A DNA stretch of 51,241 nt from Butyrivibrio sp. INlla16 (GCF_900104155.1 NZ_FMYB01000032.1:1-51241); one strand, 5' to 3'. Numbered from the stretch's first letter, positions 30,231-38,614 are shown. Notes: generated by a model not told the origin, from the letters alone. A program made the numbers and translations.

Positions 30231-30983
30231 TTACTCACACTCCGCAAAGGTGAGTGCTGTCTCACTCATGTCGTCGAGCTTTAGGCAGATGACTCCGCAC
30301 TCGTTGTCGGCAAGGAGACTGTGGCCTCTGTAAGCGCAGCCGCCATCGATCAGGGTGATATTTTCTTCGTGGTGAGCGCTAAAGCCGGAGCCTATACCGG
30401 CAATTCGCTGAACCGGAACGTGACCGATGATGAACTGCCAGCCGTTTTCTGTATAGTTGGAGACGGGAACGAAAATGTCCGGGCGGTAAGGTGTCATCCA
30501 GACAATGTTCCATACTGCCGGGTAATCGATTTCCCTAAACGGAACATCGATATAACCCACGTTGTAATAGGAGTGAGTCAGGCAAAAGGTCTTGTCGCTG
30601 ACCTCAACTAAAGTTGTGAGAACACGGCTGTTTAGCCATTCGAGAAGGGATTGCCGTTCTTCTGTCGGCAATCCTTTATATTGCTCAAAAGTAATTTCTC
30701 CGCCATTTGAGAATAACCATAAGGCGGCGTCTTTTCCGGGAAAATTGTCAGTGGAGCCATCGGGGGCGACTGCGTTCAGCATCATGAATTCATGGTTGCC
30801 GATAAGAAGTTCCATATTCGGCGCATCCTTGATGGTCTGCAGCAGCTTAATTCCGTCCGGACCTCTGTCTATGGCATCGCCAAGCACGTACATGAAGTCA
30901 TCCTCTGAAAATCGGATCTTTTCCAGAAGCTTTTGAAAAATGTGATATTGTCCGTGAAGGTCTGAGACAGTATAGGTTGCCAT
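30231..30983 (-). CDS. PPP-family metallophosphatase
   Basis: This 250-residue protein has the three metal-binding signatures of PPP-type serine/threonine phosphatases and ApaH-like enzymes: SDLHGQY (residues 7-13), LGDAIDRGPDG (about 34-44) and LLIGNHEFM (about 59-67), plus a C-terminal IIGHVPV histidine motif and LIDGGCAYRG. The members dephosphorylate proteins or hydrolyse dinucleoside polyphosphates using two metal ions. It is soluble and has a good RBS (AGGAG). It could reverse phosphorylation by the kinase at 15136, but the genes are 14 kb apart and that is only a suggestion. It is divergent from the TPR gene. Confidence 0.85.
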   Translation of the reverse strand: MATYTVSDLHGQYHIFQKLLEKIRFSEDDFMYVLGDAIDRGPDGIKLLQTIKDAPNMELLIGNHEFMMLNAVAPDGSTDNFPGKDAALWLFSNGGEITFEQYKGLPTEERQSLLEWLNSRVLTTLVEVSDKTFCLTHSYYNVGYIDVPFREIDYPAVWNIVWMTPYRPDIFVPVSNYTENGWQFIIGHVPVQRIAGIGSGFSAHHEENITLIDGGCAYRGHSLLADNECGVICLKLDDMSETALTFAECE

Positions 30984-31102
30984 AAATTCTCCTGTGATTT
31001 AATTACATACAATTCATATAACATAATACCATTAACTTGGCAGGTATGCTTTGCATTTTTTGTGATATTCTTAATTTATGAAAAAAAAGGAACGGAAAAG
31101 TT

Positions 31103-31780
31103 ATGGGCAAAAATGTTGTAAGTTTAACGCATATTTCAGAAGTTTTTCTATATGAATATTATGTCCTCGGGGATAACGAATATGAGCTCGCCGCGGAGGA
31201 TACGGCGGCGCCGCACAAGGAGCGGGCCAGAGAGCTTGCGCAGGAAGGTGATTATAAGAAGGCGCAGCAGGAGTGGGTTCTGGCGCACTTTGAAAACCCG
31301 GTGGATATGGAATCAATTTTGTGGATAATACAGTGCTGCAAGCAGCTTGGAGATACCGAGGGCGAGTATTCGTACACGACGGATTCCTACAATTTCTGCT
31401 GCACGAGGGCAGAGCTGGCGGCTTATTACAGGAACCTTGGCTGGTATTATCTTGAAAAATACTTGCCGGACGTCTCGGCTGCCTGCTACCTTTACAGCAA
31501 CTATTTTGATAAGACTAAGCAAGCCGATGCGGAGATAGCATTTCTTGAGAAAGCTGTAGGGAAGCCGGTAGGGGATAAGAGTCTTGAGGAGATTCAGCAG
31601 CTTTTGAAGGACAACAATATCCCGACGGAGGCGAATCCCATTACGCTTGCGCTTTTATATAAAGCGGCCGAAGAGGCGATGGGCGCAGGAAGAGAAGAGC
31701 AGGCGATTGACTGTTACAGGATGGTCTATGACCTGACCGGCGATGAAGAGGTTGGGAAAATCCTGAATAATTTAGCTTAA
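31103..31780 (+). CDS. TPR-like protein upstream of the macro-HTH gene
   Basis: This 225-residue soluble protein has tetratricopeptide-type helical pairs: ARELAQEGDYKKAQQEWVLA, AAYYRNLGWYYLEKYLPDVS and AEEAMGAGREEQAIDCYRMV, each with the usual small/aromatic spacing. TPR scaffolds hold protein complexes together. The opening VVSLTHISEVFLYEYYVLG is not part of a repeat. It ends 17 nt before the macro-domain gene with RBS GGAGGGG in between, so the two are one operon and may work together. Confidence 0.8.
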   Translation: MGKNVVSLTHISEVFLYEYYVLGDNEYELAAEDTAAPHKERARELAQEGDYKKAQQEWVLAHFENPVDMESILWIIQCCKQLGDTEGEYSYTTDSYNFCCTRAELAAYYRNLGWYYLEKYLPDVSAACYLYSNYFDKTKQADAEIAFLEKAVGKPVGDKSLEEIQQLLKDNNIPTEANPITLALLYKAAEEAMGAGREEQAIDCYRMVYDLTGDEEVGKILNNLA

Positions 31781-31797
31781 GAAGCATAGGAGGGGAT

Positions 31798-32835
31798 ATG
31801 CCTTTTAAGATAGTTCGTGATGATATAACTAAGATAAAAGCAGATGCGATAGTGAACACCGCAAATCCTGACGTTGCAATCGGAGATGGCGTTGACTATG
31901 CGATTTATGAGGCAGCAGGCAGGGATGCGCTTCTTGCGGAGAGGGAGAAAATCGGAGTCCTGGAGCCCGGTGAAGTGGGAGTGACGCCTGCTTTCAATCT
32001 TAATGCGAAGTACATCATTCATGTCAGCAGTCCCTGGTGGGGAGGCGGAGATGAGGGAGAACCGGAGCTTTTAAGAAAGTGCTATGATAAGTCACTTCTT
32101 GAGGCGGCTGAGAGAGGTTGCAACTCTATAGCATATCCGCTTCTTGCTACGGGTTCCTATAGATTTCCTAAGGAACTTGGGATTAAAATTGCTACCGATG
32201 CGTTCAAGGATTTCCTGGAAGAACATGAGATGGAAATAACTCTCGTGGTTTTCGGGGAAGAGGCGTTTCGAATCTCGGGAGAGCTGTTTGAGGATGTCGA
32301 CAGCTTTATAAGCGACAGATATGTGGAGGAAGCCGAGAGCGATGAGTATGCCCGCGACTGGTATATTGAGGGCAGCATCTTCAAGAAATCCGATATGGCT
32401 GGAGCATCAAAGCTGTCTGCACCTGCGGCGCAGGCGATGCAGATGTCTGGCGAAGCTGCTATGCCGATGATGAGCCTGGAGGATACTTTAAAGAGTATGT
32501 ACAAGGATTCTTTCGGGGAACATCTTCAGCAGCTGATAAATAAGAAGGGCCTTAAGAATTCGGAAGTCTATGCTGCAGCCAACATGTCCAAGCAGTATTT
32601 TTCAAAGCTTCTTAAGGACAAGGTAAATCCTTCCAAGGAGAAGATGCTTGCACTTGCAGTCGGGCTCCATCTCAACATGGACGAGACCGTGGATTTCCTA
32701 CGACTCGCCGGCTACGCGATGTCTCCGATATCACAGACGGATGCAGTGGTGGAGTACTTCATCCGCAAACAAGAATATAACGTAATGCGAATCGACATAG
32801 TCCTCTACGAGTACGGCCTCGATCCGCTCTCCTGA
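31798..32835 (+). CDS. Macro domain fused to an XRE-like helix-turn-helix module
   Basis: This 345-residue protein has an N-terminal macro domain (about 1-170): VNTANPDVAIGDGVDYAIYE is the ADP-ribose-binding loop and YPLLATGSYRFP the second loop. Macro domains bind or hydrolyse ADP-ribose and its derivatives. A linker with an Ala/Met-rich stretch (180-220) leads to a C-terminal module (about 225-345) homologous to the kinase-partner protein at 16230: LINKKGLKNSEVYAAANMSK, GLHLNMDETVDFLRLAGYA and LYEYGL. Such a fusion links sensing of ADP-ribose signals to a DNA- or protein-binding element. Two strong terminators follow. Confidence 0.85.
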   Translation: MPFKIVRDDITKIKADAIVNTANPDVAIGDGVDYAIYEAAGRDALLAEREKIGVLEPGEVGVTPAFNLNAKYIIHVSSPWWGGGDEGEPELLRKCYDKSLLEAAERGCNSIAYPLLATGSYRFPKELGIKIATDAFKDFLEEHEMEITLVVFGEEAFRISGELFEDVDSFISDRYVEEAESDEYARDWYIEGSIFKKSDMAGASKLSAPAAQAMQMSGEAAMPMMSLEDTLKSMYKDSFGEHLQQLINKKGLKNSEVYAAANMSKQYFSKLLKDKVNPSKEKMLALAVGLHLNMDETVDFLRLAGYAMSPISQTDAVVEYFIRKQEYNVMRIDIVLYEYGLDPLS

Positions 32836-32843
32836 TCGAAGAC

Positions 32844-32894
32844 AAAATTCCGCGCACCCAGGCGGGCAGGCCCCTTGGGTGCGCGAAATTTTTT
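32844..32894 (+). terminator. Strong rho-independent terminator
   Basis: AAAATTCCGCGCACCCA and TGGGTGCGCGAAATTTTTT form a long GC-rich stem (CGCGCACCCA/TGGGTGCGCG) ending in six T. It closes the TPR/macro operon. Confidence 0.95.
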
Positions 32895-32928
32895 CATGGT
32901 CGCCTTCGGGTTGACCATTTTCTTTTTG
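32895..32928 (+). terminator. Second, tandem terminator
   Basis: ATGGTC (32896-32901) and GACCAT (32913-32918) form a stem whose loop holds CGCCTTCGGG, followed by TTTCTTTTT. It begins directly after the first terminator. Confidence 0.8.
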
Positions 32929-32989
32929 TCCGAAGGTATTATGTGGTTACAAGAACAGAAAACCAGTAATACAAACGGAGGTAAAGATT

Positions 32990-33664
32990 ATGAGTAAAGG
33001 ATTAACAGAAATAGTTTATATCTTGGATAGAAGCGGATCAATGTCAGGGCTTGAGGCAGATACAATAGGCGGATTCAATTCCATGATGGATAAGCAGAAG
33101 AAGACCGGGGAGAAGGCGCTGGTTTCTACAGTACTTTTTGATGATGAGTGCGAGGTTCTTCATGACAGAATTCCGATCGACCGAATAAAGAAGATGACCG
33201 AGAAGCAGTACTACGTTCGCGGATGCACGGCACTTCTCGATGCAGTGGGCGGAGCAATCCATCACATAGCAACCATTCATAAGTATGCGAGAAAAGAGGA
33301 CAGACCCGAAAAGACTATTTTCATAATCACAACAGACGGAATGGAGAATGCCAGCAGAAAGTACTCCTACAACAAGGTTAAGAAGATGATTAAGCAGGAG
33401 CAGGAGAAATATGGCTGGGAGTTCATTTTCATCGGAGCAAATATCGATGCTTATGCGGAGGCTGACCGCTTTGGAATCAGGAGAGACAGGACCGCCAATT
33501 ATGTATGCGACGAGATGGGTACAGCGACAGTATTTGCCGGAGTATCCAAGGCTGTAAGCGCGGTTATGATGGCAGAGGATGACTGCGATATGGAATGCTG
33601 CCTTGCTCAGAGCGGTTGGAATGAAGAGATAGACAGGGATTATAAGAAGCGCGGAAGAAAATAA
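32990..33664 (+). CDS. VWA-domain protein
   Basis: This 224-residue cytosolic protein is a von Willebrand factor A domain. The MIDAS metal site is visible as DRSGSMSG (Asp13, Ser15, Ser17), the threonine loop as GCTALLDAVG and the third element as ITTDGMENAS. The C-terminal part (EFIFIGANIDAYAEADRFGI) is typical of a widespread Firmicute subgroup related to the TerY-like VWA proteins. TerY-type VWA proteins occur with kinases and phosphatases in stress systems, but here it stands as a single gene between strong terminators and the PspC gene. RBS GGAGGTAAAG is strong. Confidence 0.87.
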   Translation: MSKGLTEIVYILDRSGSMSGLEADTIGGFNSMMDKQKKTGEKALVSTVLFDDECEVLHDRIPIDRIKKMTEKQYYVRGCTALLDAVGGAIHHIATIHKYARKEDRPEKTIFIITTDGMENASRKYSYNKVKKMIKQEQEKYGWEFIFIGANIDAYAEADRFGIRRDRTANYVCDEMGTATVFAGVSKAVSAVMMAEDDCDMECCLAQSGWNEEIDRDYKKRGRK

Positions 33665-33802
33665 TCAGGAAGAAAAATCCCTTTTCACACACAAAAAACT
33701 CCAAAAAGGAAAAATATGAAATAATTTTTTGCATTATTTTAAATTTATCTGAAGACATTTGTGGATTATATTCGTTATATAAACAAATGAACAGTTTGGT
33801 TT

Positions 33803-33817
33803 CTGATTCGTAATCAG
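33803..33817 (+). promoter_or_regulatory. Hairpin touching the PspC ribosome binding site
   Basis: CTGATT-cgt-AATCAG is a perfect 6-bp stem with a 3-nt loop, and its last two bases are part of AGGAGAAAGG, the ribosome binding site of the gene at 33835. It could modulate initiation or mRNA stability. Confidence 0.4.
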
Positions 33818-33834
33818 GAGAAAGGTTGAAAATC

Positions 33835-34140
33835 ATGGGTGGAAAGAGATTATATAAGAGTAATAATCGTAAGATTTGTGGCGTATGCGGCGGCCTTGCA
33901 GAGTACTTTGGAATTGATCCTTTTATAGTAAGACTTATCTGGGGCGTTCTCGCATTTGCCTGGGGAACCAGCATTGCAGTTTATATCATACTTGCTTTCA
34001 TAATGAGCGATGCTCCTGATTACATTGAAGACGGTCATATAAATTTTGAAAACAAGAACATTGAAGAGAAGACCTATGTCAATGCAGAACCGGTCGGTTT
34101 CAGAATTAACGACGGAGTTAAGGAAGAAATCTACCGATAA
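33835..34140 (+). CDS. PspC-domain membrane protein, second paralogue
   Basis: This 101-residue protein has a PspC domain (KRLYKSNNRKICGVCGGLAE, YFGIDPFIVRLIWGVLAFAW) with a transmembrane segment at about 38-62, and an acidic tail. The tail ends VNAEPVGFRINDGVKEEIYR, sharing EPVGF...DG with the first PspC protein at 12823. The ATG at 33835 has RBS AGGAGAAAGG; an in-frame TTG nine bases earlier overlaps that site. It lies 170 bp after the VWA gene and 54 bp before the DUF4342 gene, a neighbourhood linked to envelope stress. Confidence 0.88.
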   Translation: MGGKRLYKSNNRKICGVCGGLAEYFGIDPFIVRLIWGVLAFAWGTSIAVYIILAFIMSDAPDYIEDGHINFENKNIEEKTYVNAEPVGFRINDGVKEEIYR

Positions 34141-34194
34141 TCATAGATGCAAATATATTAAGTTTTGTTAGAGTAGTGCAGAAAGGAGTAACAC

Positions 34195-34584
34195 ATGAAC
34201 ATAACACTCGAAGCAATTGAAAAGGTAATGGATCTTACAGGAGTTGAATACAAGACAGCTAAGGAAGCTCTTGAGAAGACAGAAGGCAATGTGGACGAAG
34301 CTGTAAAGCTCATCCAGCCTCAGACAAAGGACATCGGTGAGGATGTTAAGAACCTCATGGATAAGCTTAAGAAGACCGTTGAGGAAGGCAATGTTGACAG
34401 AATCCAGGTTAAGAAGGATGACGAGATTGTCCTTAGCGTTCCCGTAAACGTAGGAATCATCGGCGGTATCCTCGGACTGGCAGCAGCTCCCTGGGCTCTT
34501 ATCGCCGGCAGTGTTGCAGCATTCGGTCTTGGCTGCAAGCTTATGGTTGTGAAGAAAGACGGCACAACCAATGAGATCAAGTAA
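34195..34584 (+). CDS. DUF4342 protein with UBA-like domain
   Basis: This 129-residue protein begins with a UBA-like three-helix domain (LEAIEKVMDLTGVEYKTAKE, then ALEKTEGNVDEAVKLIQ), like that of EF-Ts and nascent-polypeptide-associated proteins. It continues with a DUF4342 domain: VDRIQVKKDDEIVLSVPVNV followed by a hydrophobic segment GIIGGILGLAAAPWALIAGS. The function is unknown. The hydrophobic segment suggests membrane association, which fits the neighbouring PspC protein. RBS GAAAGGAG is strong and a terminator follows. Confidence 0.85.
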   Translation: MNITLEAIEKVMDLTGVEYKTAKEALEKTEGNVDEAVKLIQPQTKDIGEDVKNLMDKLKKTVEEGNVDRIQVKKDDEIVLSVPVNVGIIGGILGLAAAPWALIAGSVAAFGLGCKLMVVKKDGTTNEIK

Positions 34585-34607
34585 AAACTGAATAGTACCC
34601 ACTTTTT

Positions 34608-34657
34608 CCCCGAAGCCTCCGGTCGTTTCTGATCGTAATGCTTCGGGGATTTTTTTG
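34608..34657 (+). terminator. Rho-independent terminator
   Basis: CCCCGAAGC (34608-34616) and GCTTCGGGG (34640-34648) form a 9-bp stem followed by ATTTTTTT. It ends the PspC/DUF4342 unit. Confidence 0.92.
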
Positions 34658-34714
34658 TCTTAAAGAGTTTAATGTTTTTTTCCAAAAACTTAATATTGTG
34701 GTAATCAAATGCGA

Positions 34715-34743
34715 TTGTTTGCTATTTATTCGACTTATATAAT
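34715..34743 (+). promoter_or_regulatory. Vegetative promoter of the histidine kinase gene
   Basis: TTGTTT (34715-34720) and TATAAT (34738-34743) are separated by exactly 17 bp, a good sigma-A promoter. Transcription would begin near 34750, which rules out the in-frame ATG at 34709 and supports the GTG at 34787 as the start of the next gene. Confidence 0.7.
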
Positions 34744-34786
34744 TAATTGTGGGATTTTGCACAGTTTCTTATGCGGAGATAGCAGA

Positions 34787-36295
34787 GTGGGAGATAATGA
34801 GCGGGTTTCAAAAAAGCATAATGTCGTGATCATCATTATCACCGTCGTAAGTATCGGTGCACTAATGGAGAGCATTCTGCAGGGATGGGAGTTTTGGATG
34901 CCACCCCTTATTATTGTCGGGATCATTGCCTGCTGGGCCATGCATGTCAGAAGCCATTTGGAGCCAAGGATTCGGGAAAATATTTTCCTGATATTCTGCA
35001 TGCTGGTGATTTTTTATCATGGTGCTCACAGGAGCAGTCTCTATGATGTAATTGCTTTCTCGGTTCTGGTGATGATTACAGCAACTTTGTTAAAGCGCGA
35101 AGAATACCTGGTTTTCTTACTGGTGGAGTTCTTTGCTATCATTTTCATGCAGATAATATGGACAGTGGCCTCCGGAGCCACTGCGTTCAGTTCTCTCGAA
35201 TTTCACAAAATCCTTCTCCAGTCGCTGTTGGAGATATGCTGCTACAGAGCTCTAAGAGCTATCCTTAAGTATGAGCGCTTTGTCGAGGATGAGCTTATTC
35301 GTAAGAACAACAATGATGAGACCGAGAGTATAGGTCTCGAGGATTTCCTTGTAAACATATCACACGAACTGAGAACGCCTGTAAATGTTATAAACGGTAT
35401 GACTAGTCTGATGCTGAAAAACACAAGGAGTGAAGATGTCCTTACCATAAGGGATGCCGGTGTGCGCCTTTCACTGCAGATTGAGGACATCCAGGATTAC
35501 AGCGAGATACAAAGAGGGGATTCCAGGCTCGAAGAGGACAGGTATGCCCTGGCGTCTCTTTTGAATGATATAGTTGCCAATTATAATATTCTTGCAAAGA
35601 ACGATAATATAGAGTTTATCATCGACCTTGATCCTAATATGCCAACGCTCCTTCGGGGCGATTCCGTCAAAATTCGAAAAATAATCGATCATCTTCTTGA
35701 TAATGCCTTTAAGTTCACGGCTGCGGGTGGAGTATATCTCAAAATCACAGGAATAAAAAAAGAATACGGAGTTAATCTCATAATCGAAGTATCCGACACC
35801 GGCATAGGCATGGATGAGAAGGATATTGAGAGGATAACCAGAGGCCGCTATCAGGTGAACCAGAGTCGCAACAGGAAAGTTGGCGGTATTGGTCTGGGTC
35901 TTTCCATAGTGTTTGGTTTTACGCGCCTTATGAAGGGGTTCGTCACCATTGAAAGTCAGAGGAAAAAGGGAACCACGGTGCGTGTCAGTATAGCACAGGA
36001 GGTCCTCGACCCTTCGCCCTGCATGAGCGTTGCAGACAAGAGATTTATCAATATTGTTTTCTATCTGATTCCCAATAAATATAAATATCAGGCTGTCAAT
36101 GAGTTCTACAAGTCGCTCGGAACCAATTTTGCCACGGGTCTGCGGCTTAATCTGTATGCGGTTCCGAACCTCGCCGAAGCAAAGAAACTCATCGACAAAG
36201 GAAAAATCACTCATGTTTTCATAGGGTATATGGAAATAATATTTAATCGTGTAGATGAGTTGTTACAGGAGAGTAATAATGGTAATCTGATATGA
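34787..36295 (+). CDS. Membrane histidine kinase with degenerate receiver-like tail
   Basis: From the GTG at 34787 (GGAG 8 nt upstream) this is 502 residues. Five or so transmembrane segments (about 13-150) form the sensor. A HisKA domain has His193 in VNISHELRTPVNVINGM, and the ATPase domain shows LLDNAFKFTAAGG, DTGIGMD and GGIGLGLS. The last 90 residues look like the first part of a receiver domain (FINIVFYLIPNKYKYQAVNE; KITHVFIGYMEII) in which the phospho-acceptor aspartate is replaced and the domain ends early at NGNLI. In related kinases a full pseudo-receiver would continue, so this is probably a truncated or inactive receiver. No cognate regulator is adjacent. Confidence 0.82.
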   Translation: MGDNERVSKKHNVVIIIITVVSIGALMESILQGWEFWMPPLIIVGIIACWAMHVRSHLEPRIRENIFLIFCMLVIFYHGAHRSSLYDVIAFSVLVMITATLLKREEYLVFLLVEFFAIIFMQIIWTVASGATAFSSLEFHKILLQSLLEICCYRALRAILKYERFVEDELIRKNNNDETESIGLEDFLVNISHELRTPVNVINGMTSLMLKNTRSEDVLTIRDAGVRLSLQIEDIQDYSEIQRGDSRLEEDRYALASLLNDIVANYNILAKNDNIEFIIDLDPNMPTLLRGDSVKIRKIIDHLLDNAFKFTAAGGVYLKITGIKKEYGVNLIIEVSDTGIGMDEKDIERITRGRYQVNQSRNRKVGGIGLGLSIVFGFTRLMKGFVTIESQRKKGTTVRVSIAQEVLDPSPCMSVADKRFINIVFYLIPNKYKYQAVNEFYKSLGTNFATGLRLNLYAVPNLAEAKKLIDKGKITHVFIGYMEIIFNRVDELLQESNNGNLI

Positions 36296-36321
36296 GGATG
36301 AGCTGAGGGGAGAAGCAAGTC

Positions 36322-37194
36322 ATGGAAGAAGCCAGTATTATAAAAAAATTGTCCCGTGTCGGGATTTTGGGTAATGTAGTGCTTGCCGGGTTTAAACTGA
36401 TCGCCGGAATTCTGGGTAATTCCGGAGCGATGGTTTCGGATGCGGTACATTCACTGTCAGATGTTTTCGCTACTATTGTCGCATATATCGGAGTGCTTCT
36501 GGCCAAGCAGCCGGAGGATGATGAGCATCCCTACGGCCATGAGAGGTTGGAGTGCGTCGCTGCGATGATTCTGGGAGTTATTCTTGCCGGAACGGGTTTG
36601 GGAATAGGATACACAGGTCTTCAGAAAATAATTTTGAGGCAGGAACTTGAGGTTCCCACCTTTTTGCCACTTATCGCGGCGGTAGTTTCTATTGTCGTTA
36701 AGGAGGCGATGTTCTGGTATACTATGTACTATGCGAAGAAGATGAACTCGGATGCCTTCAAGGCGGATGCATGGCATCACCGCTCGGATGCGCTTTCGTC
36801 CATCGGTTCCTTCATAGGTATCGGTCTTGCAAAGCTGGGATTCCCGATCATGGACCCTATTGCGAGTCTGATTATCTGTCTGTTTATCCTGAAGGTCGCT
36901 TATGATATTTCAAAGGATGCTCTTGATAAGATGCTGGATACCTCCTGCGGAAAAGAGATGGAGCAGAAGCTAAGATTTTTCATAGAGCAGCAGCCTGGAG
37001 TGGAGCATGTGGATTTGCTTCAGACGAGACAGTTTGGAAACAGAATCTATATTGATCTGGAAATCGCAGTGAAGGGAGAGATCCCTCTGGTGGAGGCGCA
37101 CGAGATCGCCGAGAAGGTCCACAACAGTGTGGAGCAGGAATTCACCAATGTTAAACATATTATGATACATGTTAATCCGGACACTGATACGTAA
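36322..37194 (+). CDS. Cation diffusion facilitator (CDF) metal exporter
   Basis: This 290-residue protein has the CDF layout: six transmembrane helices with the metal-binding motifs SDAVHSLSDVF (helix II) and ADAWHHRSDALSS (helix V), a HPYGHER loop, and a cytoplasmic C-terminal domain (VEHVDLLQTRQFGNRIYIDL, VNPDTD). The family exports Zn2+, Mn2+, Fe2+ or similar ions in exchange for protons. The DxxxD/HHxxD pattern does not fix the metal. It follows the histidine kinase by 26 nt with RBS GAGGGGAGAAG and may be in the same transcript. Confidence 0.92.
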   Translation: MEEASIIKKLSRVGILGNVVLAGFKLIAGILGNSGAMVSDAVHSLSDVFATIVAYIGVLLAKQPEDDEHPYGHERLECVAAMILGVILAGTGLGIGYTGLQKIILRQELEVPTFLPLIAAVVSIVVKEAMFWYTMYYAKKMNSDAFKADAWHHRSDALSSIGSFIGIGLAKLGFPIMDPIASLIICLFILKVAYDISKDALDKMLDTSCGKEMEQKLRFFIEQQPGVEHVDLLQTRQFGNRIYIDLEIAVKGEIPLVEAHEIAEKVHNSVEQEFTNVKHIMIHVNPDTDT

Positions 37195-37244
37195 TATCTT
37201 CAGTCCGGATTTTACATATAACCGGAAGGAAAGGCATCAAAGAA

Positions 37245-38111
37245 ATGGACTACAGCCAATACGAAACCTATGATTTTGATCATGTGAGTGCGTTCAATAT
37301 GTCTACGGGATTCAAGGAGAGAAGCTACAAGATGCACTGGCATTCGTACGGAGAGATTCTTCTGGTAGGTCCCGGGAAGACGAATATTTATAAGGTGGGT
37401 AAGAGTACTTATGAGCTTGTTCCGGACGACATTGTGCTGGTATGGCCGATGGAGATGCATGCTATCGTCGATGCCGACAGGGAGAAGGCGCTGGTTATAC
37501 AGTTTTCAAATTCCTTTATGAATTCGCTCTTCGATCTTCAGAGAATTATGCATATGTATCGCAATCTCCATATTATCTGCGTGGAAGCGCATCCTGAGCT
37601 TGCGGCAAAACTGAAGGCTATTACGGAGAAGATGAAGGACATCTTTTTTTCGGATAATCAGGAGAAGGAGATCAGGTGCTGCATGCTGCTTATGGAGTTC
37701 ATGCTGACTCTCCTAGAGCACAGAAACGAGCTTGCGCCGGAGCTTTCCGAGGAGCCCTACGGATATGCGGATGACGTTATGCAGCGAATGATGATGGTGA
37801 CCGATTATATCAGGAATAATCTGACCGCAGATGATCTGTCCCAGGGAAGTATGGCTGAGATGGCGGGCATCAGTAAGGATTATTTTTCAAGAATATTCAA
37901 AAATGCTACGGGGATGAATTACAGTAAGTGGCTTAATATGATAAGGCTTGAGAAGGCATCGGAGCTCCTTACGGAGGAGGGCAGAACTCTGACGGAGATA
38001 GCAATGCTCTCGGGATTTCAGAGTATTCCAAGTTTCAACAGGGTGTTCCGCGAGGAGAAGGGGATGACGCCCAGGGACTACAGAGCCCTGTTTGTGAGAA
38101 GGTCTGAGTAG
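37245..38111 (+). CDS. AraC-family transcriptional regulator
   Basis: This 288-residue protein has an N-terminal cupin-like ligand domain (KMHWHSYGEILLVGPGKTNI, LVPDDIVLVWPMEMHAI) and a C-terminal AraC helix-turn-helix pair (about 185-285): MAEMAGISKDYFSRIFKNAT, then LTEEGRTLTEIAMLSGFQSI, with the closing FREEKGMTPRDYR signature. Such regulators usually control sugar use or stress genes and bind direct repeats as dimers. Its ligand and targets are unknown; no sugar-use genes are directly beside it. RBS GGAAGGAAAGG is good. A bidirectional terminator follows. Confidence 0.9.
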   Translation: MDYSQYETYDFDHVSAFNMSTGFKERSYKMHWHSYGEILLVGPGKTNIYKVGKSTYELVPDDIVLVWPMEMHAIVDADREKALVIQFSNSFMNSLFDLQRIMHMYRNLHIICVEAHPELAAKLKAITEKMKDIFFSDNQEKEIRCCMLLMEFMLTLLEHRNELAPELSEEPYGYADDVMQRMMMVTDYIRNNLTADDLSQGSMAEMAGISKDYFSRIFKNATGMNYSKWLNMIRLEKASELLTEEGRTLTEIAMLSGFQSIPSFNRVFREEKGMTPRDYRALFVRRSE

Positions 38112-38137
38112 TACTATATTAATGAAAAGCAGAAAAA

Positions 38138-38177
38138 TACCGGCTATCTTCATCGCGAAGATGACCGGTATATTTTT
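38138..38177. terminator. Bidirectional terminator
   Basis: TACCGGCTATCTTC and GAAGATGACCGGTA form a long stem with one mismatch and a short loop, flanked by ATTTTTT on one side and AAAAAT on the other. It separates the AraC gene from the converging small gene. Confidence 0.9.
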
Positions 38178-38186
38178 TGATGTTTT

Positions 38187-38408
38187 TTATTGTGCGATAA
38201 CCTGATAATCCTTGTTCCAGATAAGCTCAAGTCCGTCAAATAGGTAGGTGAGTTTGCCATCAGGATATAAGCTGATGAACTTACTTGTGATATCGGATGG
38301 GTTGTCCTTGGAATTGTAGAAAACACCGCCAATATCGTTGTACCCCTGCTTGTCATAAACAAATCCGTCAATAGTAATTCTGGATGGAAACGTTGCTAAA
38401 TCTGGCAT
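38187..38408 (-). CDS. Small hypothetical protein, 73 residues
   Basis: I recognise no named family. This 73-residue protein (MPDLATFPSRITIDGFVYDK, FISLYPDGKLTYLFDG) is likely an all-beta cytosolic domain. It is supported by a strong RBS (AAAGGAG 7 nt before the ATG), a proper stop and the shared bidirectional terminator. It has no obvious operon partner. The 38409-38668 gap upstream holds no other gene that I can see. Confidence 0.65.
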   Translation of the reverse strand: MPDLATFPSRITIDGFVYDKQGYNDIGGVFYNSKDNPSDITSKFISLYPDGKLTYLFDGLELIWNKDYQVIAQ

Positions 38409-38614
38409 CCGATGACTCCTTTATTGGTTGTGAGGGTTGGTGTAACTTTGCAAACATCATAGCATAAGAAGTGCTGATTGTAATTGATGAAAATTAATCG
38501 AACTTGGAATTTCTTAATCCATTAAGCGGTGCGGATTTTGGGGTAATTTACAAAAAAACACATTACAAATTTAATCTCGGGTTTTATACAATCGGATGAC
38601 ATATCGGCATTTAT

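Noticed and set aside
32990..34584. TerY-P type stress system (VWA, kinase, phosphatase)
   Set aside because: A VWA protein, a zinc-ribbon kinase and a phosphatase are all in the window, but they are far apart, the phosphatase is PPP rather than PP2C type, and no Ter proteins are present.
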